A stretch of DNA of 29,555 bases from JAMWZF01 sp041628615. Its GTDB lineage: Bacteria; Pseudomonadota; Alphaproteobacteria; Rhodobacterales; Rhodobacteraceae. The notes under the pieces are model-generated. The model did not search any database, was not told the origin of the DNA, and saw only the letters and a list, made by a program, of their open reading frames with translations. The stretch covers positions 1 through 29,555 of the forward strand of contig JBFKOW010000021.1 of NCBI GenBank assembly GCA_041628615.1. The letters run 5' to 3'. This document shows, one piece after another, positions 7,806 through 14,578 of the stretch (positions within the stretch are counted from its first letter, which is position 1; each line of letters opens with the position of its first letter). Both the position numbers and the translations under genes were made by a program.

Positions 7806-8243
7806 CTAGCCCCCGATCAGGTGCCGCGCGACGTTGACCGTCGCGAAGGTGGTGGCCATGAAGGTGGCGGTCGCCGCGATCGACCGGCGCGACAGCCGCG
7901 CCATGCCGCAGACCCCGTGCCCCGATGTGCAGCCCGACCCGAAGGTGACGCCGATCCCGACCAGCACGCCGCCGATCAGCATCGCCGCGGCCGAGACCGG
8001 CACCTCGATCACCGGACCCGCGCCGGTGACGGCCCACATGAGCGCCGGCGCGCTGACCATGCCGGCCAGCAGCGCGATGCGCCAGTCGAGGTCGCCGCGC
8101 CGGCGGTCGAACACGGTGGCGGCGAGGATCCCCGTCGCCCCCATGATCCGCCCGTTCAGCGCCATCAGCAGCACCGAGGCGGCGCCGATCAGCGCGCCGC
8201 CGGCAAGCGCGGCCAGCGGGGTGAAATCGGTCTCGATGCTCAT
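7806..8243 (-). CDS. pmpA: YeeE/YedE-family sulfur transport half-protein, PmpA-like
   Basis: A 145-residue membrane protein with about four hydrophobic segments and the strongly conserved YeeE motif GSGCTSGHGVCG (Cys105 and Cys112). It should form the other half of the transporter with PmpB, which follows after 4 bases. The start was chosen at the ATG 8243-8241 because family proteins begin shortly before the first membrane segment (here PLAALAGGALIGAA). This ATG overlaps the TGA of a 15-codon ORF as ATGA, and its own Shine-Dalgarno is weak, so initiation is probably coupled to that small ORF. It is the first structural gene of the sulfur operon, 132 bases from the end of the Crp/Fnr regulator gene. 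Confidence 0.88.
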   Translation of the reverse strand: MSIETDFTPLAALAGGALIGAASVLLMALNGRIMGATGILAATVFDRRRGDLDWRIALLAGMVSAPALMWAVTGAGPVIEVPVSAAAMLIGGVLVGIGVTFGSGCTSGHGVCGMARLSRRSIAATATFMATTFATVNVARHLIGG

Positions 8244-8287
8244 CGCGCTGCGCCCTCGCCGCCGCCGCTGCCTGTGGTTCCGGTCAT
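8240..8287 (-). CDS. 15-residue leader ORF translationally coupled to pmpA
   Basis: ATG at 8287-8285, stop TGA at 8242-8240, encoding MTGTTGSGGGEGAAR. It has the best Shine-Dalgarno in this region (GAGGAG, six bases before the ATG), and its stop overlaps the pmpA start as ATGA. The larger pmpA frame has no comparable ribosome site of its own. What is seen directly is the site, the short frame and the overlap. That it is translated, and that it loads ribosomes onto pmpA or acts as a regulatory leader, is inference. It matches no peptide family I recognise. Confidence 0.5.
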   Translation of the reverse strand: MTGTTGSGGGEGAAR

Positions 8288-8345
8288 GTCGTTCTCCTCG
8301 GGAATCGCTGTTGCCCTCCCTTCGCACGGTTCCGGCGCCGGCCAC

Positions 8346-8360
8346 GGTGACCAAGTCACC
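8346..8360. promoter_or_regulatory. Candidate Crp/Fnr-type operator upstream of the pmpA sulfur operon
   Basis: Perfect palindrome GGTGACCAAGTCACC (6-base arms, 3-base centre) in the gap between the Crp/Fnr gene stop and the pmpA leader ORF, centred 66 nt before the leader ATG. The same GGTGAC-N3-GTCACC architecture recurs at 10448-10462 before the TsoY-like gene. The half-site contains GTGA, the core read by Crp-type recognition helices. The spacing between TGA and TCA is 5 rather than the usual 6 of Crp or Fnr sites, so the assignment to the neighbouring regulator is tentative. Confidence 0.6.
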
Positions 8361-8374
8361 GAACCCCCGGCGGT

Positions 8375-9052
8375 TCAGATCTCGCCGGCCGACCGGGCCA
8401 GCCGCTCGAGCCCCGGACGGCCGACAAGCCGCACCAGCCCGCGCGCCTGTTCGATCCAGCCGCGGCGCTGGAACTCGCCCAGGGTGCGCGACACGACCTC
8501 GCGCGCGGTGCCCAGTTCGGTGCCCAGCGCCTGGTGGGTGGCGCGCACCTCGTCGCCCTCCCCGGCCAGTTCCAGCAGCCGCGCGGCGAGCCGCACGTCC
8601 ATCCGCTGGAACACGATATCGTCGATGAGGGTGAACAGGTCGGTAATCCGGCGCGAATAGGCCTTGAACACGAATTCCCGGAACACTGGCGACCGGGCGA
8701 CCATGTCGTCGAAGGTCCTGCGCGGGATCGCCACGGCGCGGACATCGGTCTCGGCGGTGCCCTCGGCGGCGTAGTCCTCGAAGGCCAGCATGCAGGCGGT
8801 GGTCAGCACGCAACTGTCGCCGGCATTGACCCGGTAAAGCGTCACGTCGCGGCCGGTCTCGGATTTCTGCTGCACCAGCACCGTGCCCTCGAGCAGCAGC
8901 AGGAGGTTGTCGGGGGTCTGGCCGGGGGCGAAGATCACGGAGCCGGCGGGGGCGGTGACGATCTCGCTGCCCGCGACCAGTTCGGCCCGCAGCTCCGCCG
9001 GCAGCCGCGACAGGCCGGCAAAGCGGTCGATCCAGTTTTCCCGGGTGGCCAT
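8375..9052 (-). CDS. Crp/Fnr-family transcriptional regulator of the sulfur locus
   Basis: A 225-residue regulator with an N-terminal cyclic-nucleotide-binding-like beta-barrel (about 15-120), a long dimerisation helix (about 125-160) and a C-terminal winged helix. The recognition helix TAREVVSRTLGEFQ (183-196) has Glu185, Ser188 and Arg189, the E-xx-SR set of Fnr, preceded by Arg184 as in Crp. There is no N-terminal cysteine cluster, so it should not carry the Fnr iron-sulfur cluster. Instead Cys81 and Cys87 form a CX5C pair in GDSCVLTTACML, a good candidate thiol switch for persulfide. The ATG at 9052 has GGGGAG six bases upstream; an in-frame Met 19 codons earlier lacks a comparable site. 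The gene stops 15 bases before the operator palindrome of the sulfur operon. Confidence 0.88.
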   Translation of the reverse strand: MATRENWIDRFAGLSRLPAELRAELVAGSEIVTAPAGSVIFAPGQTPDNLLLLLEGTVLVQQKSETGRDVTLYRVNAGDSCVLTTACMLAFEDYAAEGTAETDVRAVAIPRRTFDDMVARSPVFREFVFKAYSRRITDLFTLIDDIVFQRMDVRLAARLLELAGEGDEVRATHQALGTELGTAREVVSRTLGEFQRRGWIEQARGLVRLVGRPGLERLARSAGEI

Positions 9053-9182
9053 CCGGTTCTCCCCTGCCCGTTTGCCGCGAGTATGCCCCAGCCGAGCGGC
9101 CGGCGTCACCGCCGATCTGCGCCGGACGTGCCGACGGCGCGGGGACAGGCCGCCGCGCCGCCGCAGGAGGTCGGGGGATGGC

Positions 9183-10394
9183 TCAGCCCGCGGCGAGCGC
9201 CGGAGCCGCGGGGCCGCGCCCGAAATGGCGCCGGTTGAGCACCAGGATCAGTCCGATCATCGCCGCCTGCGCGAGCAGCGCGGGGGCGGTCAGCGCCCAG
9301 TAGGCGGCCGAAAACTTCTCGACCAGGCCGGCGCCGACGAGGCCCTTGTTGACCCAGAACTGCAACAGGACCGACACCGCCACGCCGGGACAGATCAGCG
9401 CGTAGCTGCCGACCGAGGTCTCGGACCCGGTGACGAAGCGGCGCAGGTAGCCGGTGGCCCGCAGCACCGCGACGCCGAACAGCAGGAACAGGATCTCGAC
9501 CGACAGGAACCGCGTCAGCAGGCTCAGCATGTCGCCGGGCGCGCCGTGGCTGCCGAAGTGGACATGCAGCCCGTGGTCCTGCCGCAGCACCAGGATGCCG
9601 AGCACGGTCATCAGCGGCACGACGATCATCAGGGTCGGCGCCTGCTCGACCGCGACCCCGTTCTCGAGCATCGACCGCAGACCGAGGACGAGCCCGACCG
9701 CCGCGATCAGCGCCGCGGCGACGAGGAAGAAGGTCGACAGCACGATCGAGGCGCCGGCGGTCAGCGCGCTGGCGCTCATCGCGCCGGGGGCCGACAGGCC
9801 GACCCCGACCATCGCCAGGGTGAAGGCGGGCAGAAGCTGGGCGAAGGAGTTGTTGGCGGCGCAGTCGAAGCCGCCCGCGCCGATCACCCGGGACAGGAAG
9901 CCGCCCAGTTGCGCCAGCGCCAGCGCGCCGATGCCGAGGAAGGCCACGAGCGCGAGCGGGAACAGCAACTCCACCGCCGACCACAGGCCGGGCACGAAGA
10001 CCAGCCCGAGGATGAAGCCCGTGTTGACCGACATGGCCAGCGCCAGCGGCACCGCCATCATCTGCGTCCGGGCATTGCCCGCGGCGAGCGCCGCGCCACG
10101 CGGGCTGGCCGAGAAGCCGCGCACCCGGCGGAGGTTCCAGCCCAGCAGGTAGAGGTTCATCCCCCCGAACAGCGCGATCCCGGCGAGGGCCGTGGCGATC
10201 ATCGCGGCCTTGAGGGGACCGGCCCCGGCCAGCGCCCGCGCCACGTCCTCGAACACCGGCACGACCTGCCCGGGATGGGGCACCCAGAACATGAGATACA
10301 TGAAGAAGGTCACGGCCAGCCCCCCCGCCCCGACGGAGGCGAGGAAGTAGAGCGGCGACCAGGTGTCGGCAGGGCGTGCGGGAATCGGTGTCAT
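9183..10394 (-). CDS. Multi-spanning membrane protein, TsoY-like
   Basis: A 403-residue integral membrane protein with about ten hydrophobic segments, opening with SPLYFLASVGAGGLAVTFFM. Conserved-looking features include Cys178 in GGFDCAANNSF, a histidine-rich loop DHGLHVHFGSH (273-283) and Cys335 in YALICPGVAV. I think this matches the family recently named TsoY in protein databases, whose members are described as cysteine or selenocysteine proteins; that recall is not certain. No biochemical function is known to me. Here no in-frame TGA occurs, so it is the cysteine form. It is transcribed alone, 130 bases before the Crp/Fnr gene, and has its own GGTGAC-N3-GTCACC palindrome, which ties it to the sulfur operon. 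The ATG at 10394 has GGAG seven bases upstream. Confidence 0.7.
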   Translation of the reverse strand: MTPIPARPADTWSPLYFLASVGAGGLAVTFFMYLMFWVPHPGQVVPVFEDVARALAGAGPLKAAMIATALAGIALFGGMNLYLLGWNLRRVRGFSASPRGAALAAGNARTQMMAVPLALAMSVNTGFILGLVFVPGLWSAVELLFPLALVAFLGIGALALAQLGGFLSRVIGAGGFDCAANNSFAQLLPAFTLAMVGVGLSAPGAMSASALTAGASIVLSTFFLVAAALIAAVGLVLGLRSMLENGVAVEQAPTLMIVVPLMTVLGILVLRQDHGLHVHFGSHGAPGDMLSLLTRFLSVEILFLLFGVAVLRATGYLRRFVTGSETSVGSYALICPGVAVSVLLQFWVNKGLVGAGLVEKFSAAYWALTAPALLAQAAMIGLILVLNRRHFGRGPAAPALAAG

Positions 10395-10401
10395 GGCAAG
10401 T

Positions 10402-10417
10402 CTCCGGTTGTCCGGAG
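10402..10417 (-). promoter_or_regulatory. Hairpin covering the Shine-Dalgarno of the TsoY-like gene
   Basis: Perfect inverted repeat CTCCGG-TTGT-CCGGAG. Read on the minus-strand mRNA, the second arm CCGGAG contains the GGAG ribosome-binding site seven bases before the ATG at 10394. A six-pair, all but one GC stem with a tetraloop would sequester the site. This is visible in sequence; a control function is inference. Confidence 0.4.
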
Positions 10418-10447
10418 CCTCGATGCCACGACCCGCGCCGGCCCGGC

Positions 10448-10462
10448 GGTGACTTCGTCACC
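10448..10462. promoter_or_regulatory. Candidate Crp/Fnr-type operator upstream of the TsoY-like gene
   Basis: Perfect palindrome GGTGACTTCGTCACC centred 61 nt before the ATG of the TsoY-like gene and 19 bases past the stop of the aldose dehydrogenase gene. It has the same arms and the same 3-base spacer length as the site at 8346-8360 and lies at nearly the same distance from the first start codon. This supports one regulator for both promoters. Confidence 0.6.
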
Positions 10463-10480
10463 AAGTCCGCGGGTGGCGGC

Positions 10481-11413
10481 TCAGAAGTCGAATGCCTCGA
10501 CCGTCCGCCGCTCGCCGCGCAGGAACGCGTCGGCGACGTGGACCAGCGGCGCGAGGTCCATGTCGATGCCGCCGGTCTCGACCAGCCGGGCCATCCGCGC
10601 GTAAAGCCGCGGGTATTCCCCGTCCGGCCCATCGGCCCCGGGCCCGCGATCGGTGACCTGCACGCCGTCGACGCGCATCGTCTCGCCGCCCTCGGACAGG
10701 TGCAGACGCCCGGCATCGGTGTCCACCGTGATGTCCCAGGTTTGGACCTCTTCCTCGCGCCAGTCGAACTCGGCGCTGACCCCGCCGCTGAAGGTCAGTT
10801 CGGCGGCGATCGGGGACTGCCGGTTCGCCGGCACCTCCAGCATCGCGTCACGCAGGTGCACCGAGGCGGGCAGGATCTCGGTCAGGATCGACAGCGCGTT
10901 GATGCCGGGATCGAACACGCCCATGCCGCCGGGCTCGAACACCCAGTCCTGGCCCGGATGCCACCGGCGCACCGATTCGCGCCAGACGATGCGGGCGGTC
11001 TCGACGTTGCGGCCCGCCAGCCAGGCCTTCGCGGCGGGCACCATCCGCGCCGCCCGGCTGTGCCAGCTCGCGAACAGGCTGACCCCCGCCGCTTCGGCCA
11101 TCGCGCGCAGCGCATGGCACTCGGCCAGCGTCGCGCCGGGGGGCTTTTCCAGCATCACGTGACGCCCGGCGCGCAGCGCGGCGGCGGCGGCGGCGAAGCG
11201 CGGCACCGGCGGCAGGCAGAGCGACACAGTGTCGATTTCGGGATGCGCGGCGAGCATCTCCTCCATGTCGGTGAAGGCCGGGACGCCGTCGACACGGCCC
11301 TTGCGCGACACCGTCGCGGCGAGGTCCCAGTCGGGGCTGGCGGCCAGCGCCGGGACATGCTGGTCCAGCGCGATCTTGCCGATGCCGGCCAGCGCGATCC
11401 TGCGGTTGGGCAT
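10481..11413 (-). CDS. Gfo/Idh/MocA-family D-galactose/L-arabinose 1-dehydrogenase
   Basis: A 310-residue cytoplasmic oxidoreductase. The N-terminal Rossmann region has LAGIGKIALDQHVPAL, close to the motif GIGKIARDQHLPAI of the Azospirillum L-arabinose 1-dehydrogenase, followed by EKPPGATL (Glu89-Lys90-Pro91). Asp168 and Asn172 in VFDPGINALS together with Lys90 correspond to the catalytic Lys, Asp and Asn of that enzyme. The stretch RRWHPGQDWVFEPGG is also diagnostic. It should oxidise D-galactose or L-arabinose to the lactone with NAD(P), the first step of a non-phosphorylating pathway. It starts 3 bases after a stand-alone RAM domain gene. No lactonase or sugar-acid dehydratase is in the window, so the rest of the pathway lies elsewhere or the substrate is different. 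Confidence 0.87.
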   Translation of the reverse strand: MPNRRIALAGIGKIALDQHVPALAASPDWDLAATVSRKGRVDGVPAFTDMEEMLAAHPEIDTVSLCLPPVPRFAAAAAALRAGRHVMLEKPPGATLAECHALRAMAEAAGVSLFASWHSRAARMVPAAKAWLAGRNVETARIVWRESVRRWHPGQDWVFEPGGMGVFDPGINALSILTEILPASVHLRDAMLEVPANRQSPIAAELTFSGGVSAEFDWREEEVQTWDITVDTDAGRLHLSEGGETMRVDGVQVTDRGPGADGPDGEYPRLYARMARLVETGGIDMDLAPLVHVADAFLRGERRTVEAFDF

Positions 11414-11416
11414 GGG

Positions 11417-11653
11417 TCAGAACGCCTTGAAGGTCAGGGTGGTGAGGGTGCGCTCGACGCCCGCGACGGTGGCGAGGTTGTCGTTGATGAAGCGGCCCAC
11501 GTCGTCGCCCTCGGGGACGTAGAGCTTGACCAGCAGGTCGAATTCGCCGCTGGTCGAATACATCTCGGAATGCAGTTCCTTGAGCGCGATCTCGTCGGCC
11601 ACGCGGTAGGTCTCGCCGGGCTTGCACCGGATCTGGACGAACACGCATTTCAT
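11417..11653 (-). CDS. Stand-alone Lrp/AsnC ligand-binding (RAM) domain protein
   Basis: A 78-residue protein consisting only of the AsnC-type ligand-binding fold (MKCVFVQIRCKPG... to ...LTTLTFKAF) with no DNA-binding helix-turn-helix. The ATG at 11653 was chosen because GAGGGAGG lies just upstream and the domain begins at this residue; a longer in-frame start would add 23 charged, unstructured residues. Such stand-alone RAM proteins form oligomers that bind amino acids or other small molecules, but the ligand is unknown. It ends 3 bases before the aldose dehydrogenase ATG, so the two are coupled. A hairpin lies about 20 bases upstream at 11673-11688. Confidence 0.8.
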   Translation of the reverse strand: MKCVFVQIRCKPGETYRVADEIALKELHSEMYSTSGEFDLLVKLYVPEGDDVGRFINDNLATVAGVERTLTTLTFKAF

Positions 11654-11672
11654 CGGCGCCTCCCTCGGTTCG

Positions 11673-11688
11673 GCCCGGCTCTCCGGGC
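11673..11688 (-). other. Hairpin in the leader of the RAM-dehydrogenase pair
   Basis: Perfect 6-bp stem GCCCGG-CTCT-CCGGGC in the 105-base gap between the formate dehydrogenase alpha gene and the RAM gene. On the minus strand it precedes the Shine-Dalgarno of the RAM gene. No T-run follows it, so it is not an obvious terminator for the formate dehydrogenase operon. Two short T-runs on the minus strand closer to the dehydrogenase stop are not preceded by a clean stem. Confidence 0.3.
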
Positions 11689-11758
11689 GCTGCCGGATGC
11701 AGTTATCGCCACGGCGGCGCAAAAGACCACACCCCGCCGGCAGAAAATCCGCGCCGGA

Positions 11759-14578
11759 TCAGGCCGGCTCGGTCTCGGCGGCGGCCGGGGCGATCCGGGC
11801 GGCGGCGAACTTGAACTCGGGGATCTTGCCGAACGGATCGAGCTGCGGATTGGTCAGCACGTTGGCCGGGGCCTCGACGAAGCAGAACGGGATGAACAGC
11901 ATCCCCGGCGTCACGTCGCGGTCGGCCCGCAGGGTCAGGGTGATCGCACCGCGCCGTGTCTCGACGGTGACCTTCTGGCCCCGCCGCAGGCCCATCTCGC
12001 CGATGGCGCGCGGGTGCATCGACACGAAGGGCTCGCCCTCCAGCGCCTCCAGGTGGGTCGCCCGGCGGGTCATCGCCCCGGTGTGCCAGTGCTCCAGCAC
12101 CCGGCCCGTCGTCAGCACCAGCGGGTAATCCGCATCCGGCAGTTCGTCGGGCGGCACGAGGTCTGTGGGCACCAGCCGGGCCCGGCCCGAGGCGGTGGGA
12201 AAGCCCTCGGCGAAGATGATCTCGGCGCCCGGCGCGTCGTCGGCGGCCGCCGGGTAGGTCACCGCCCCCTCGCGCATCAGCCGGTCCCACGAGATGTGGG
12301 CCAGCGACTTCATGTGCGAGGTCATCTCGGCATAGACCTCGGAGATTTCCGAATAATCCCAGTCGAGCCCGCAGCGGCGGGCCATCTCGACCATCAGCTT
12401 CCAGTCCTGCCGCGCCTCGCCCGGCGCGGTGCGCACCGGCAGCGCAAGCTGCACCTGCCGGTTGGAATTGGTGTAGGTGCCCGGCTTCTCGGGCTGCGCC
12501 GTGGCGGGCAGGATCACGTCGGCGAACCACGCCGTCTCGGTGAAGAAGATGTCCTGCACCACGAGGTGATCGAGGCTGGCCAGCGCGGCGCGGGCGTGGC
12601 GCTGGTCCGGGTCCGACATTGCCGGGTTCTCGCCCTGGACATACATCGCCCGGATCTCGCCTGCGGCGACCGCGTGCATGATCTCGACGACGGTGAGGCC
12701 GCGCGCCGGATCGAGGCTGCGGCCCCAGGCGTCCTCGTAGCGGGCGCGGATGTCGGCGTCCTCCACCGACTTGTAGTCCGGGTAGACCATCGGGATCAGC
12801 CCCGCGTCCGAGGCCCCCTGCACGTTGTTCTGGCCGCGCAGCGGGTGCAGCCCGGTCCCCGGACGGCCGATCTGTCCGGTGATGAGGCTCAGCGCGATCA
12901 GGCAGCGGGCGTTGTCGGTGCCGTGGACGTGCTGGCTCACCCCCATGCCCCAGAAGATGATCGCCCGCTCGGCGGTGGCGAAGGTCCGGGCAAGCGCGCG
13001 CAGGTAGCCCGCCTCGACGCCGCAGATTTCAGCCATCGCCTCGGGCGAGAAGTCCTTCACCTTCTCGCGCAGCGCCTCGAAACCGTCGGTATGGGCCTGC
13101 ACGTATTGCCGGTCGTATAGCCCCTCCTCGATGATCGTGTGGATCATCGCGTTCAGCATCGGCACGTCGCGGCCCGGCGCGAAGACCACCGGGTGGGTGG
13201 CGTGGCGCATCAGCCCCTGCCGGCGCGGGTCGAACACCATCAGTTTCGCGCCGCGCTTCGCGGCCTGCTTGAAATAGGTCGCGGCGACGGGGTGGTTCTG
13301 TTCCGGCCGGGCGCCGATGATCAGGATGCAGTCGGCGTCGTCGGCGGCGGTGAACGGGGCCGAAACCGCGCCCGACCCCACCCCCTCCATCAGCGCCGCG
13401 ACCGAGGAGGCGTGGCACAACCGGGTGCAGTGATCGACGTTGTTGGTGCCGAAGCCCTGACGGATCAGCTTCTGGAACAGGTAGGCTTCCTCGTTGGTGC
13501 CCTTGGCCGACCCGAAACCGGCGATCGCCTGCCCGCCCCGTTCGTCGCGCACCCTGGTCAGCCCGCCGGCGGCCAGCGCCAGCGCCTCGTCCCAGCTCGC
13601 CTCGCGGAAATGGTCGCCGATGTCGGCGAAGGTCAGCCGCGCCTCGGGGTCCTTCGCCACCCCGTCGCGGCGGATCAGCGGCCGGGTCAGCCGCTCGGGC
13701 GACATCACGTAGTCCATCCCGAAGCGGCCCTTGACGCAGAGCTTGCCCCGGTTCGCCGGGCCCTGCCGGCCGTCGACCTTGACGATGTCGTTGCCCTTCA
13801 GGCTGACCTCGGTCTGGCAGCCGACGCCGCAGAACGGACAGACCGAGGGCTTCACGGCGTCGGGCACCACCGCGCGGCGGGTCGCGGTGGCGTCGAGCAG
13901 GGTCTTTTCCATCAGCGCCCCGGTCGGGCAGGCCTGCACGCATTCGCCGCAGCCGACGCAGGTGGACAGACCCATCGGGTCGGAGACGTCGAACACCGGC
14001 ACCGCGTCCAGCCCGCGATGGGCCATGCCGATCACGTCGTTGACCTGCGCCTCGCGGCAGGCCCGTTCGCACAGGCCGCAGGCAATGCAGGCGTCGAGGT
14101 TCACGGCGATGGACGGGTGCGAGGCGTCGCGGAACACGCTGTCCACCGGGATCGCGCCCTGCGCGCCGGGCCGGCTGCCGGGATACCGGCTGCCCGCGAC
14201 GTCCAGCGCCTCGGCCTCCTGCCAGAAATGGCTGTCGGGGTCGGGGCTGTCGGCGCGGGCGGGCATGTCGGCGGCCAGCAGTTCGAACACCATCCGCCGG
14301 CTCTTCTCGGCCCGTTCGCCGCCGGTTCTGACCACCATCCCCTCGGTCGGGCGGCGGATGCAGGAGGCGGCGAGCACCCGCTCGCCCTCGATCTCGACCA
14401 CGCAGGCGCGGCAATTGCCGTCGGCGCGCAGTTCCGGCACGTCCTTGTGGCACAGGTGCGGGATGTGGGTCCCGAGCCGCTGCGCCACCTGCCAGATCGT
14501 CTCGCCGGGCCGGGCGGTGACCGCGTGGCCGTCGAGCGTGAAGCGCACCCCGGGCATGGTCGCGTCGTCGAGGCTCAT
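11759..14578 (-). CDS. fdh1A: NAD-dependent formate dehydrogenase, alpha (molybdopterin/tungstopterin) subunit
   Basis: A 939-residue cytoplasmic catalytic subunit. Order of domains: a [2Fe-2S] ferredoxin-like domain (Cys43, 56, 59, 73); two [4Fe-4S] motifs, CIACGLCERAC (164-174) and CVGCGECVQACP (207-218); the formate-dehydrogenase [4Fe-4S] motif CPFCGVGC plus Cys281; then the molybdopterin domain. The catalytic pair is Cys388-His389 in DHCTRLCH, so the enzyme is the cysteine form, matching Rhodobacter FdsA Cys386-His387. It oxidises formate to CO2 and passes electrons to the fused beta subunit. Its ATG overlaps the beta-subunit stop as ATGA. The two-subunit layout matches Methylorubrum Fdh1 rather than the five-gene fds operon. 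No fdhD, fdsC or fdsD follows. Metal (Mo or W) cannot be read from sequence. Confidence 0.93.
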   Translation of the reverse strand: MSLDDATMPGVRFTLDGHAVTARPGETIWQVAQRLGTHIPHLCHKDVPELRADGNCRACVVEIEGERVLAASCIRRPTEGMVVRTGGERAEKSRRMVFELLAADMPARADSPDPDSHFWQEAEALDVAGSRYPGSRPGAQGAIPVDSVFRDASHPSIAVNLDACIACGLCERACREAQVNDVIGMAHRGLDAVPVFDVSDPMGLSTCVGCGECVQACPTGALMEKTLLDATATRRAVVPDAVKPSVCPFCGVGCQTEVSLKGNDIVKVDGRQGPANRGKLCVKGRFGMDYVMSPERLTRPLIRRDGVAKDPEARLTFADIGDHFREASWDEALALAAGGLTRVRDERGGQAIAGFGSAKGTNEEAYLFQKLIRQGFGTNNVDHCTRLCHASSVAALMEGVGSGAVSAPFTAADDADCILIIGARPEQNHPVAATYFKQAAKRGAKLMVFDPRRQGLMRHATHPVVFAPGRDVPMLNAMIHTIIEEGLYDRQYVQAHTDGFEALREKVKDFSPEAMAEICGVEAGYLRALARTFATAERAIIFWGMGVSQHVHGTDNARCLIALSLITGQIGRPGTGLHPLRGQNNVQGASDAGLIPMVYPDYKSVEDADIRARYEDAWGRSLDPARGLTVVEIMHAVAAGEIRAMYVQGENPAMSDPDQRHARAALASLDHLVVQDIFFTETAWFADVILPATAQPEKPGTYTNSNRQVQLALPVRTAPGEARQDWKLMVEMARRCGLDWDYSEISEVYAEMTSHMKSLAHISWDRLMREGAVTYPAAADDAPGAEIIFAEGFPTASGRARLVPTDLVPPDELPDADYPLVLTTGRVLEHWHTGAMTRRATHLEALEGEPFVSMHPRAIGEMGLRRGQKVTVETRRGAITLTLRADRDVTPGMLFIPFCFVEAPANVLTNPQLDPFGKIPEFKFAAARIAPAAAETEPA

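Noticed and set aside
9100..9125. Possible operator half-site (GTCACC) upstream of the Crp/Fnr gene
   Set aside because: Only one arm is present; the other half matches 3 of 6 bases, which is close to chance in this composition.
9183..10394. Selenocysteine in the TsoY-like protein
   Set aside because: There is no in-frame TGA in the gene; the candidate positions carry cysteine codons.
11700..11758. Intrinsic terminator after the formate dehydrogenase alpha gene
   Set aside because: T-runs are present but lie in loops or before stems, not after a stable stem.
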